From: Cohnella silvisoli
GTDB lineage: Bacteria; Bacillota; Bacilli; Paenibacillales; Paenibacillaceae
Assembly (NCBI RefSeq): GCF_021190915.1
Contig: NZ_JAIOAP010000004.1
Location: 310,001-374,000 of the forward strand
Direction: 5' to 3'
Length of the DNA: 64,000 nucleotides
Part shown: piece after piece, positions 35,601 to 43,422 of the stretch
Layout of the letters: each line of letters opens with the position of its first letter
How positions within the stretch are numbered: the stretch's first letter is position 1
Translations under genes and position numbers: made by a program
Notes under the pieces: model-generated
What the model was told of the DNA's origin: nothing
The model's database searches: none
Seen by the model: only the letters and a program-made list of their open reading frames with translations

Positions 35601-36688
35601 TCACCTTCCAAGTCCCGTCGGCGGAAGCAGGAGCCTTTGTTAGCTTGCCAATCAGAGGTTTGATGGATTCGGCCACCAAGATATATAACGGGGTTTTCAC
35701 GATTGAGTATGACGGATCGACCTATGAATTTCCATTGAAAGCGATCAACTATACCCAGTTGGTGCAGTCAATCGGTAATAATATTATATCTGCGCAGCTT
35801 ATGCTTAAGATTGAGAGATCTTCGGACAGTGCTCTAGTCACTGCAGTAAATAGTCAAGGAGGACAGCTTGTCGGTTCTCCGATTGATTTCTCGGCAGTGA
35901 TTTCATCTAATGGAACGGACAAAGCAATTACGGATTACGATACGTACGTAAGTCGGTCAATAACCGTGAATTCTTCGGGCAGCACAGGGGATTTAGCAGT
36001 TGTCAGGTTAGATGCTGAATCTGGAGACGTGATCTATGTTCCTACCCGATCGGAAGTCTCTGGTAATACTACTAAAGTTCATTTCTCACGTAGGGGTAAT
36101 AGCGTTTATGCTGTTGTCCATAGATCTCCTGTTTCTTTTAATGATATGACCAAACATTGGGCTCGTACTGAAGTATCTACATTAGCGGCGAAATTTATTG
36201 TAGAGGGAACGTCGGCTGGTAAATTCGAACCTGGTAAAAATATTACTCGAGCGGATTTCGCGGAGTTTATAGCTCGTGGGCTGGGATTGACGGGTAATCG
36301 AGCTGCTGCAAATAAATATGGGGACGTGGGGACTAGAGGAGTTAATACCGCTTATATCGGAGCGGTCAGCCTAGCGGGAATCGTTGAAGGCGGTACAGAC
36401 GGGAAGTTTCGTCCGAATGCGCCGGTTACCCGCGAGGAGATGGCAACGATGTTGGTCCGGGCGATGAAGTATGCGGGAGTGAGTACGACGGCTTCTAGCA
36501 CTGCTCTTAACGGATTTAAGGATCGCAATAAAATCGGCAGTTGGGCGAAGGATGGGATGGCCATCTGCGTAACCGCAGGATTCATTAAAGGCTCGCCAAC
36601 CCAGCAAATCAACCCGCAGAGTAACGCAACACGCGCAGAAGCGGCCATTATGGTCAAACGATTCTTAGAATATGTGGATTTCCTATGA
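32648..36688 (+). CDS. Large SLH protein with Ig-like (Big_5/SwmB-type) repeats
   Basis: A 1346-aa exported surface protein. Signal peptide 1-34 (cleavage near AEA). Residues 35-510 form about four SbsA/Big_5-type Ig-like units, each starting like PTTGADITPNSEIILTFNEP or PAIGGTIGQLATGALSITFN. Residues 510-930 form four SwmB-like units (AEMEGSTIVLTYSEQLD, SGTASGTIVSLNFNKPL, ATAIANKITLTYNEAL, STAIFNGTTLTLNYTASL), a type known from cyanobacterial SwmB. A 200-residue linker domain follows, then three SLH repeats (about 1165-1346) with TRADFAEFIARGLGL, TREEMATMLVRAMKY and TRAEAAIMVKRFLEY. GGAGG nine bases before ATG 32648 sets the start. Its stop overlaps the next start (ATGA). Confidence 0.9.
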   Translation: MPRIRNISIALLVALMIQIFGGYIGLGEKVAEAAGEPTLSILPTTGADITPNSEIILTFNEPVRRGTGTIKIMRDELDPVPDTEALAYNISGDMNNIQWAANNKVVIKLAASLTTGNYYILIPAGAFFGVTSDKAFPGYLDKTGYQFQIVTLTAKPDFPYNATAVNVDADNSITLILNFDRHMNPGKGYIRIKRSSDNTEYASINVESPVAVTIENTTTPVINSKVSIPIPKLENSTNYYVVIDPGAFVDLANNKYDGMFNPTAWSFKTEDKFDDVAPTATSFSPAIGGTIGQLATGALSITFNEKIYIGSGTIGIKKASDNSLFCSIPVSSSPAVTKDTTETIITIKPSDYACPSFVNGTLYKVEIGATSFRDATGNYYVGTNAWTFTASVDNAAPVPVTYVPAVSATVIPINTTTFSITFNEDVNLSIGLNTVIFPQNNPTSSTQLILSQDSNKKKVIFTKASGPDLLPNTKYAITIPSGVIKDLVNNPFAGILNSNQWTFDTAGVANVPTLSKAEMEGSTIVLTYSEQLDTTKIPYAENFYVTVNNVPQSVSGVSVASNQVRVVMQTGVIVGQIVKISYFPDNYSSARRIQSLQAKEAAGLSNRDVTNTADTTLPRPLSGTASGTIVSLNFNKPLAALGSSAKDQFYVVWGGQVTSVTSISLSGSTLLLTLPSVTSTTTAISVSYSPGSYPLRDLAGNPVSSFSNFQILNPYDVTAPSLTSATAIANKITLTYNEALRSTVNPVLSSFSVLVNGQAAVIYSVAINNNSVELVLAQTLTNNSIVIVSYIPSTNPVADLVGNPAPAFNGYQIVGAGNNIAKVSTAIFNGTTLTLNYTASLNSSTTPLVGQYILKADGANMNIANVSVSGTQVNLMVTSQISSSQRITISYFNVGSPLKDATGQVVEPFTDLAVTNQSTTSGGNLPDYLEANGTNGIRMNTKATTKSVFQTASGRTVNKYTVDGDKLTAAFNAIKTGSGNQAPQITFQVPSAEAGAFVSLPIRGLMDSATKIYNGVFTIEYDGSTYEFPLKAINYTQLVQSIGNNIISAQLMLKIERSSDSALVTAVNSQGGQLVGSPIDFSAVISSNGTDKAITDYDTYVSRSITVNSSGSTGDLAVVRLDAESGDVIYVPTRSEVSGNTTKVHFSRRGNSVYAVVHRSPVSFNDMTKHWARTEVSTLAAKFIVEGTSAGKFEPGKNITRADFAEFIARGLGLTGNRAAANKYGDVGTRGVNTAYIGAVSLAGIVEGGTDGKFRPNAPVTREEMATMLVRAMKYAGVSTTASSTALNGFKDRNKIGSWAKDGMAICVTAGFIKGSPTQQINPQSNATRAEAAIMVKRFLEYVDFL

Positions 36689-37038
36689 ACCATACCGAAC
36701 TGATTGAACAAGGTTTGGAGTGGATAGGAACAAGCTTGCAGTACCCCTTCGATCCGGATTTACCGGTGCTGTTCGTTGGCAGCAAGATGTTCGCATTACT
36801 CGGCAGAACAGGCCCGCATGAGAGCGTGAATCTGAAGGCGGATCCGGAAGAGGTGTGGCTGTTGCGTCAGCAATATCCCGAATCCGTGCTTCCGGGGTAC
36901 CATATGAATAAGAAGCACTGGAATACGGTCGTGCTTGACGGTAAGGTGCCGGACAGCGAGGTGTTGGTTATGCTGGAGCAATCCTACCAACTCGTATGGA
37001 GCAAGTTGACTAAGCAGGAGCGAGTGGGGTTAAAGTAA
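36685..37038 (+). CDS. MmcQ/YjbR family protein
   Basis: A 117-aa single-domain cytoplasmic protein with the MmcQ/YjbR (CyaY-like fold) features: SVNLKADPEEVWLLRQQYP, GYHMNKKHWNTVVLDGKVPD and LEQSYQLVWSKLTKQ. The family binds DNA in some reports but has no settled function. The start overlaps the stop of the preceding SLH gene by ATGA and has only a weak ribosome site, so its translation is probably coupled to that of an exported protein, which is odd for an unrelated cytoplasmic product. A terminator follows. Confidence 0.88.
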   Translation: MNHTELIEQGLEWIGTSLQYPFDPDLPVLFVGSKMFALLGRTGPHESVNLKADPEEVWLLRQQYPESVLPGYHMNKKHWNTVVLDGKVPDSEVLVMLEQSYQLVWSKLTKQERVGLK

Positions 37039-37052
37039 CTTAGTTAGACGAT

Positions 37053-37079
37053 AAGGCGGCGCGCTTTGCCGCCTTTTTA
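37053..37079 (+). terminator. Rho-independent terminator after the MmcQ/YjbR gene
   Basis: AAGGCGGC (37053-37060) pairs with GCCGCCTT (37068-37075), followed by TTT. Confidence 0.88.
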
Positions 37080-37173
37080 TTTTGTGACAACGAACCTATC
37101 AAAAAGTTTTCATTTTCGTATATTAATTTTTCATGACATTCTCTCATTTGGTGTAACTTTTCGGCGATAAAAG

Positions 37174-37232
37174 AGTCTATTAGAATAGGTACATTTGGGA
37201 GCTGCGACGCTTCCGCCAAATTCTAATAGACT
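37174..37232 (+). promoter_or_regulatory. Long hairpin just before a ribosome site
   Basis: AGTCTATTAGAAT (37174-37186) is the exact complement of ATTCTAATAGACT (37220-37232), and ATTTGG (37193-37198) pairs with CCAAAT (37216-37221) as an alternative inner stem. No T run follows; AGGAG at 37236-37240 and the start codon come directly after. This points to a leader RNA structure rather than a terminator. Confidence 0.6.
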
Positions 37233-37247
37233 TACAGGAGAACTATA

Positions 37248-40016
37248 ATGCCAGCACAAACTTCCTACTCTACTCGTAACAAGCCCGTATCGGGTACCGC
37301 GAAACCTGTCGTAACCTCTTTCCTAACCCGCAAAGCAAGCCCATTTCGACATAAGCCGTATCGCATTATTTTACCGCTTCTTGCGGGAGTATTGGTATTT
37401 ACTGCACCTTTGAACGTAGGGGGGTTCAGTCCTGTAGCGCACGCCGCTACCACCAAAGCCGTAGTTACATACAAACTCGTCAAGCAATCCGAGTCCATCG
37501 TGACTTCGGGCGCACGTCAAATCAACTACGCATGGGTGCCGTCTGACACGACTAAGCCTACGGAAATGCTTCATATCCTGCAAATCGATCTCAAGAATCC
37601 GTACATTCAGTTAAATGCGATGAGCGGTCAGAAGGGCAGCGTGACGACCGGGCAATCCGTTGGGGCGATGGTCAAGGAAACGGGTGCGGTCGCAGGCATT
37701 AACGGAGATGTATTCGGAACGAGCAATGAAGGTGCCCCGTTGGGAGCGCAAATTAATTCTGGACAACTTTTCGTTAGCACGGCGCAATTGAAAGGGATGT
37801 ATGCCTTCGCAGTCACCGCGGACCGACAGCCCATCATCGATGAATTCAGCTTCACAGGTAGTGTGACCGCAGCCGACGGAGTAACAAGCTTTACGCTAAC
37901 CGGCTTGAATAAATCGGCATATCGGACCGAGCCTAACAGCGGGTTTAGCCATGTTGATGCTCTATATATGTACACGAGCGCATGGACAGCTCCCGAACGG
38001 CCGATGGCCAGCAGCTCGACTCCTACCGAAGCGTTAGTCGTAGATGGCATAGTTACTGAGATTTCGGCAGGCAGCGCTATAAAGACTGCAATCCCCGCTA
38101 ACGGTTATATCCTGCGTGGACATAAAACGGCTGCCGACTTCATCACCAACAGTCTGAAGGTCGGGGATACGATCAACGCGAGTTACTCGCTCCAATCTCT
38201 GAAAACAGGCCAAACGTACGATCCGTCATCGTTCCAAATGATGGTGAGCGGGCACACGCTTCTGCTGGACAACGGGGTTGCTGTTCCTTTTACCAGGGAT
38301 ATTAATGGCGTAAGCGGAAGCGCGGATCGTGCCCGAACGGCGGTCGGATACTCTAAGGATGGAGGAACCGCATATCTCCTTACCGTTGAAGAAAACGGCG
38401 GGCGTAATGGAGTAACGCTTAAAGAACTGCAACAGATGCTGGTCGAGATTGGCGTGTGGAAAGCGGTAAATCTCGATGGGGGCGGCTCGACGACAATGAT
38501 TTCCCGTCCATTGGGCGAATTCCAGACGGTGCTTGCTCACCCGACATCTTACGGAACATCACAGCGTCAAGTGGCTAACGGTATTGGCGTCTACACGACA
38601 GCCCCTCAAGGAACTCTGAAAGGCATTGCGGCAAGCGGCGAGCGGACGCTGTTCATTGGTCAGCAATCCACCTATTCGTTAAAAGCCTATGACAGCTATT
38701 ATAATCCGATGGATCCGAATGGCTTGCAACCGATATGGAAGCTGGATAAACCACTTGGATCTCTCTTGGACGGCACATTCCAAGCAGCTAAACCGGGTAC
38801 GGCGACACTCAGCGTCAAAGCAGGGAGCGCAAGCGATACGATACCGCTTGAGGTCATTGGATCGGCACAGGTATCGCAATTAATTGTAGAGCCCAATACA
38901 ACCGTGTTAAAGCCGGGCGTTACCATTAATGTTCCGGTCAAAGTCCAGTTGACGGACGGGCGGCAGTTATCGGTACCGGCTTCGTCGGTAACATGGGAAT
39001 TCCGCGGGTTTACGGCGAGCGTCAGCAATGGAAAGATCACCGTGGATCAAGTTCAGAACAATATCGCTGCAGGGTACGCAATTGCCAGGTATGATGGTTT
39101 CGGAGGGGTAGCGGTATTGGCGCCGGGCACGGAGCAGACGCTGGAAAACTTCGAGAACGTTACCTATAACGTTGGATTTACCGCGACGCCGGCGGAGACC
39201 GTGGGAACATCGTCGATCGTGACGGGTACTCCGGGTCGCGAAACCTCGAAAGTACTGTTAATGGATTATGATTTTACGAATGGATCAGGTAAGCGTTACG
39301 CGAATGCCGTTCTCAATGATGGCAAAGGAATCGGGATCGCCGGCTCCCCTAGTTCACTTACTCTCGACGTCCTCGGCGACCAGAGCATGAACTGGTTGAG
39401 GGCGGAGCTAACTGACGTGAATGGTAAAACAGTATATATTACGATGGCTAATCAAATTGATTGGTCCGGCTGGAAAAACATTCGCGTAGATTTAGCGGCA
39501 GCAGGGCTGAAGGGCCCAGCTAAGCTGACCAAACTGTATATCGTGAACCAGGAGGAGGGCCAAGACGAGCGTGCTTTGCAGGGGCAGTTGGGTTTCGATA
39601 ACCTTAACTTGCAATATCCGCCTTCGCAGATTAACGTCAATCATCCGACAATCGTAATGACGGTTGGCAAAACCCAAGGAACTGTCGATGGAGTGAAGGT
39701 GAAGCTCCCGGGAGCTCCGTTCGTTCAGAAAGAGACCAGCACCAACTACCTGCCGCTGAAGTTTGTGGCGGATACGCTCGGAGCCCAGGTTATATGGGAC
39801 AACATCGCGAAGCGAGTTACGGTGCTTCGGGGAGACAAAATGCTAGAGTTGTGGGTTGGAAATGAGAGTATGACGGTAAACGGCGTTCGGCTGCAGACAG
39901 CCGTTGCTCCAGTCGTTATTAAAGGCAGCATCTACGTGCCGGTTCGAGTCATATCGGAGCAATTGGGTCAAAAGGTAGAATGGGAAGGGAAAGCAAAAAC
40001 GATTACAATTCATTAA
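37248..40016 (+). CDS. Secreted phosphodiester glycosidase with C-terminal copper-amine-oxidase-N-like domain
   Basis: A 922-aa exported protein with a long signal region (membrane segment about residues 41-58, cleavage near AHA at 68). Residues 90-450 form a NAGPA-type phosphodiester glycosidase domain: VGAMVKETGAVAGINGDVFG, DRARTAVGYSKDGGTAYLL and the hallmark AVNLDGGGSTTMISRP. A middle beta-rich part (460-790) includes a bacterial Ig-like unit. The last 110 residues are a Cu_amine_oxidN1 domain (LPLKFVADTLGAQVIWDN, then VPVRVISEQLGQKVEWEGKAKTITI), a wall-associated module common in Paenibacillus. The family removes sugar-phosphodiester groups, so a wall polymer or exopolysaccharide substrate is likely. 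It is a single-gene unit with a structured leader. Confidence 0.88.
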   Translation: MPAQTSYSTRNKPVSGTAKPVVTSFLTRKASPFRHKPYRIILPLLAGVLVFTAPLNVGGFSPVAHAATTKAVVTYKLVKQSESIVTSGARQINYAWVPSDTTKPTEMLHILQIDLKNPYIQLNAMSGQKGSVTTGQSVGAMVKETGAVAGINGDVFGTSNEGAPLGAQINSGQLFVSTAQLKGMYAFAVTADRQPIIDEFSFTGSVTAADGVTSFTLTGLNKSAYRTEPNSGFSHVDALYMYTSAWTAPERPMASSSTPTEALVVDGIVTEISAGSAIKTAIPANGYILRGHKTAADFITNSLKVGDTINASYSLQSLKTGQTYDPSSFQMMVSGHTLLLDNGVAVPFTRDINGVSGSADRARTAVGYSKDGGTAYLLTVEENGGRNGVTLKELQQMLVEIGVWKAVNLDGGGSTTMISRPLGEFQTVLAHPTSYGTSQRQVANGIGVYTTAPQGTLKGIAASGERTLFIGQQSTYSLKAYDSYYNPMDPNGLQPIWKLDKPLGSLLDGTFQAAKPGTATLSVKAGSASDTIPLEVIGSAQVSQLIVEPNTTVLKPGVTINVPVKVQLTDGRQLSVPASSVTWEFRGFTASVSNGKITVDQVQNNIAAGYAIARYDGFGGVAVLAPGTEQTLENFENVTYNVGFTATPAETVGTSSIVTGTPGRETSKVLLMDYDFTNGSGKRYANAVLNDGKGIGIAGSPSSLTLDVLGDQSMNWLRAELTDVNGKTVYITMANQIDWSGWKNIRVDLAAAGLKGPAKLTKLYIVNQEEGQDERALQGQLGFDNLNLQYPPSQINVNHPTIVMTVGKTQGTVDGVKVKLPGAPFVQKETSTNYLPLKFVADTLGAQVIWDNIAKRVTVLRGDKMLELWVGNESMTVNGVRLQTAVAPVVIKGSIYVPVRVISEQLGQKVEWEGKAKTITIH

Positions 40017-40043
40017 TTTTATATCAAAAGTCCTAATCGCCGC

Positions 40044-40071
40044 TCTTAGAATCTAAGAATTATGTTATGAT
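40044..40071 (+). promoter_or_regulatory. Probable degSU promoter region with palindrome
   Basis: TCTTAGA-A-TCTAAGA (40044-40058) is a perfect 7+1+7 palindrome covering where a -35 would lie. It precedes an extended -10, TGTTATGAT (TATGAT at 40066-40071). The arrangement suits a repressor or activator site on a promoter with a poor -35. Confidence 0.4.
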
Positions 40072-40162
40072 GGAAACATTGCTAGAAACCGCCGTGCGGC
40101 CTTTCGTTAATGGGATTACGAAGAATCAAGCGGGCGTCAACAAGCGTAAAGGAGACGGCACG

Positions 40163-41341
40163 ATGGAATACCATGTGGAGCAAATAGATCGTGTCATCCA
40201 GAATGCCATCTCCGTTATGGAGGACAGCAAAGTTCAAGTTTTTGAGATTTGCGAAGCCGCCCGCCGTGAGCTTCATACTCTGACTAGTGAACTGGAAAAG
40301 GTGTTGCAAGAAACCTCCGACACGATTGATAAAGTTGATCGACTGGAACGCGATTACAGGCTTGCGAGAATTCGGCTGACGGAAGTAAGCCGGGATTTCG
40401 TTCGTTTCACCGAGAAGGACATCAAGTCTGCCTATGAGAAAGCAACGCAGCTGCAATTGGATCTGATGGTCTATCGGGAAAAGGAAAACTATCTCAAAGC
40501 CCGTCGGGACGAGTTGCAGATGCGCGTGAAGAGTGTTGAGCTCTCCATTGAACGTGCGGACACGATTAACCTGCAGATGAGCGTTGTGCTCGATTACCTG
40601 TCGGGCGATCTGAATCAAGTGACGCGCATTCTCGAGTCGGCGAAAAATCGGCAGATGATCGGCCTCAAGATCATTTTAGCTCAAGAAGACGAGCGTAAGC
40701 GGATTGCCCGCGAGATTCATGATGGACCCGCTCAGTCATTGGCTAACCTGGTGCTGCGGACGGAAATCGCGGAGAGGCTGTTGGATACGAACGATTTGGA
40801 GCTTATTCGAAACGAACTAGTCGATTTGAAATCGCAAATCCGTATGGGCTTAGAAGAGATTCGCAAAATTATTTTTAACCTCCGCCCGATGGCGTTGGAT
40901 GATTTAGGACTAGTCCCGACCCTTCGTAAGTTTGTTCAGGATTTCGAGGAGAAAACCCGCATTCGTGCTATTTTTGACACGTCGGGTAAGGAAAAACGTT
41001 TACCGAATGCTATGGAAGCGGCAATGTTCAGGCTCGTTCAAGAAGGCTATAATAACGCGCTGAAACATGCTCAGCCGACTTTCGTATCATTAGAAATGAT
41101 ATTTTTAGATGAAACCGTGCAGCTAATTATTGAAGACAACGGTGTTGGCTTTCATACGGACGTTGTGGAATCTCGGGCTAGGACCCATTCGCAGTTCGGT
41201 CTGATCGGGATGAAAGAACGCGTCGAGTTGCTGCAAGGGAAGATGGACATAGAATCAACGGTGGGACATGGAACTAGAATTAAGATCAACGTCCCCATTA
41301 AAGCGGAGCCAGGAAAGGAGTTAATCGCACATGGAGAGTAA
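40163..41341 (+). CDS. degS: Sensor histidine kinase DegS
   Basis: A cytoplasmic sensor kinase of the DegS-DegU system that controls exoenzymes, competence, motility and biofilm. The 392-aa protein has a long coiled-coil sensor part (about 35-165), HisKA_3 with phospho-acceptor His186 in REIHDGPAQSLANLVLR, and an HATPase domain with NALKHAQP, DNGVGFH and GLIGMKERVELLQG. No membrane segment, as expected for DegS. AAAGGAG at 40148-40153 precedes ATG 40163, which gives the normal N-terminus; the upstream ATG at 40067 overlaps the -10 region. It overlaps degU by 11 bases. Confidence 0.96.
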   Translation: MEYHVEQIDRVIQNAISVMEDSKVQVFEICEAARRELHTLTSELEKVLQETSDTIDKVDRLERDYRLARIRLTEVSRDFVRFTEKDIKSAYEKATQLQLDLMVYREKENYLKARRDELQMRVKSVELSIERADTINLQMSVVLDYLSGDLNQVTRILESAKNRQMIGLKIILAQEDERKRIAREIHDGPAQSLANLVLRTEIAERLLDTNDLELIRNELVDLKSQIRMGLEEIRKIIFNLRPMALDDLGLVPTLRKFVQDFEEKTRIRAIFDTSGKEKRLPNAMEAAMFRLVQEGYNNALKHAQPTFVSLEMIFLDETVQLIIEDNGVGFHTDVVESRARTHSQFGLIGMKERVELLQGKMDIESTVGHGTRIKINVPIKAEPGKELIAHGE

Positions 41342-42053
41342 AACGGCAGTACGCAAAATTAAAGTACTCCTTGCCGACGATCATCAGCTTTTTCGCGAGG
41401 GTCTGAAGCGAATCCTTAACATGGAGAACGATTTGGAAGTCATCGGCGAGTGCGGTGATGGCATACAGGTGCTCGAGTTCTGCAACCGCGAGAAACCGGA
41501 CGTCGTACTGTTGGACATTAACATGCCGACAGAGAACGGCGTGGTGGCTACGGAGCGGCTGCGCGATATTTTTCCGGACATCAAGGTCATCATTCTATCG
41601 ATTCACGACGACGAGAGTTACGTGTTCGAAACCCTACGCAAGGGCGCGACGGGTTATCTTCTTAAAGACATGGAAGCGGAATCTCTCATCAACGCCATCC
41701 GCACGGTAGCCGAGGGACATGCCTACATACACCCCAAGGTTACAGGTAAACTAATCAATCAGCTTCGTCGGATGACCTATCTGGACGAGATCGGCGCGAC
41801 TTCAGGCGCGGCAGCCAGCCGGGAGACGGTTACGAAATTCATTCCGCGCGGCAACAACCCGTTGACCCGTCGGGAAGCCGAAGTGCTTCGTTTAATGGCT
41901 GAAGGAAAGAGCAACAAGAGCATCGGCGAGAACTTATTCATCAGCGAGAAAACGGTCAAAAACCACGTCAGCAGCATTCTGCAGAAGATGGAAGTCGACG
42001 ACCGCACGCAAGCCGTAATCAACTCTATCAAATATGGTTGGGTAACCCTCTAG
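41331..42053 (+). CDS. degU: Response regulator DegU
   Basis: NarL/FixJ-type regulator, 240 aa. Receiver domain with [10 protein letters not shown] (acidic pair near residue 16), phospho-acceptor Asp62 in VVLLDINMP and the conserved Lys in [10 protein letters not shown]. The C-terminal LuxR-type HTH is [20 protein letters not shown] then [16 protein letters not shown] (about 175-225). GGAAAGGAG precedes the ATG inside the degS end, so the two are translationally coupled. In B. subtilis DegU also acts on comK and on flagellar genes, which fits the comF and flg genes downstream. Confidence 0.97.
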   Translation: MESKTAVRKIKVLLADDHQLFREGLKRILNMENDLEVIGECGDGIQVLEFCNREKPDVVLLDINMPTENGVVATERLRDIFPDIKVIILSIHDDESYVFETLRKGATGYLLKDMEAESLINAIRTVAEGHAYIHPKVTGKLINQLRRMTYLDEIGATSGAAASRETVTKFIPRGNNPLTRREAEVLRLMAEGKSNKSIGENLFISEKTVKNHVSSILQKMEVDDRTQAVINSIKYGWVTL

Positions 42054-42134
42054 CCTACACGGCGGGATAACACGGCAAATCTCAGAACTAACTACTAACT
42101 CTACGCATTAATTACATAAGCTTCACTTACTTCG

Positions 42135-42180
42135 TTCGCGGCTCCATGGTCTCTCACCGACCAAGGCAGCCGCGAATTTT
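42135..42180 (+). terminator. Rho-independent terminator after degU
   Basis: TTCGCGGCT (42135-42143) pairs perfectly with AGCCGCGAA (42168-42176), with further inner pairing (GGTC/GACC), then TTTT. Confidence 0.85.
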
Positions 42181-42295
42181 GCTGTTTGCTGGTATTTTCG
42201 CCAACCGTAATTCAGTACCTGAACCCCCGCATACATGTACTCAGCACCATCGTAACCCAGTACCCGCACCCGCACCCGCACTTAGCTAACCACCC

Positions 42296-42483
42296 GTAAC
42301 GGTCCTTTTGACCGTTACAAACTAATAAAAGTGGTTTGATTGTCTTGAAACGGCGCTTTTGAACGTTACAGACATGGAATTGGCTATATTAGCGGAAAAA
42401 CGGTGCTGTAACGGTGTAACTGACCGCTACAGACGAACAAATCTAACTTCACCTACACTAAACGGTCATTTTGACCGCTTCAG
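42296..42483 (+). repeat. Four related hairpin repeats between degU and the nuclease gene
   Basis: Copies of AACGGT-C-N-TTTT-GACCGTTACAG form: 42296-42318 (perfect 9-bp stem GTAACGGTC/GACCGTTAC), about 42348-42373, about 42398-42434 (with an extra GTAACGGTG inside) and 42460-42483. Each has an AACGG left arm, a T-rich loop and a GACCG or GAACG right arm followed by a TACAG-like tail. Just before them is a CCCGCA hexamer run (near 42265-42280). Nothing codes in 42181-42483. Confidence 0.65.
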
Positions 42484-43164
42484 TTATAATCCTAATAAGT
42501 CAATATTCACAGTGGGGCTCAACCGATAATATTTGATTCTTTTTGTATGTTCGTTTGGTGGAAGAAGAAGTTCATTGTCTAGAAGGTTATGGAGCAACTT
42601 GCGAGCTTTCTTATCACCAATTTCAAGGTGGAGGCATACTTCAGCGACATTCAATTTACTAGATCGACGAAGCGCCAACCGCAAGATGTCGCGTTCTTCG
42701 GCTGACAACTGGGAAATTTGATCAGACTTTTTGCTGTTCACCCACCTGCCCATGAATTGCAGAAGGATTTGTTGGCACATACGAGGGCGGTCCATCACAT
42801 CGTCGTGGGAAAAACGTAGAACTTTCCATCCATCGAGCACGAGATGATTTTGTCTCATCAGATTATCGGAGAACTTAGTGCGATTGATATCCTTGGCATG
42901 AGAATGGAAGCCGTCGAATTCAATATTCAACATGACGTAATCTTGAAGGAAGGCATAGTCCAGAAAGCGGTTCCCATCCTTGAAGTCACTTACTTCGTAC
43001 TCCGGATACAAGTTGTCAAAATTCTGGAAAGCGGGCCACCAGACTTTTTCGAGCAATAATTTTTCACCATGGCCATGTCCTTTTATTAACCTTTTTAAGC
43101 TTTCCCCGCGTCTTCCTTTCTTGTATTTCTCAATAAACAATACGTAGGCGGTTTCAAAATCCAT
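42484..43164 (-). CDS. Vsr/DUF559-like nuclease with C-terminal winged helix
   Basis: The only minus-strand gene here. The 226-aa product has an N-terminal helical part, a DUF559/Vsr-type PD-(D/E)XK core (about 55-140: RFLDYAF as the catalytic Asp strand, LNIEFDGFHSH with the E-x-D pair, then DGWKVLRFSHDDV), and a C-terminal winged-helix region (about 155-226: LSAEERDILRLALRR, NVAEVCLHLEIGDKKARKLLHNLLDNELL). DUF559 proteins are related to the very-short-patch repair nuclease fold. The start at 43164 is chosen because GGGAG lies about ten bases upstream on that strand; a frame extended to 43302 has no such site. It may be a solitary defence or repair nuclease; the hairpin repeats next to it suggest a recombined spot. 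Confidence 0.72.
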   Translation of the reverse strand: MDFETAYVLFIEKYKKGRRGESLKRLIKGHGHGEKLLLEKVWWPAFQNFDNLYPEYEVSDFKDGNRFLDYAFLQDYVMLNIEFDGFHSHAKDINRTKFSDNLMRQNHLVLDGWKVLRFSHDDVMDRPRMCQQILLQFMGRWVNSKKSDQISQLSAEERDILRLALRRSSKLNVAEVCLHLEIGDKKARKLLHNLLDNELLLPPNEHTKRIKYYRLSPTVNIDLLGL

Positions 43165-43422
43165 TGCTGGAACACTCCCTGAAAATAAAATAGCCGCCCT
43201 CCCATTCAGCTTGAGCTGATGAGAAAGCGGCGTGTGCTTCACGACCGAATTGTTATGATACTTGAGCCTATTGTAGAGCAATGAATTAAATTCTGTCAAC
43301 AACTTCCTGCGGGAACTCCGGGCTTGCTTGCGGCATATATTGTTGAACGAGTTGACAGATCGCTAGGGATGCCTGCATTTCGTGCAATCGTCACTCACCT
43401 TCAAGCAAAGGAGGTGGCCGCC

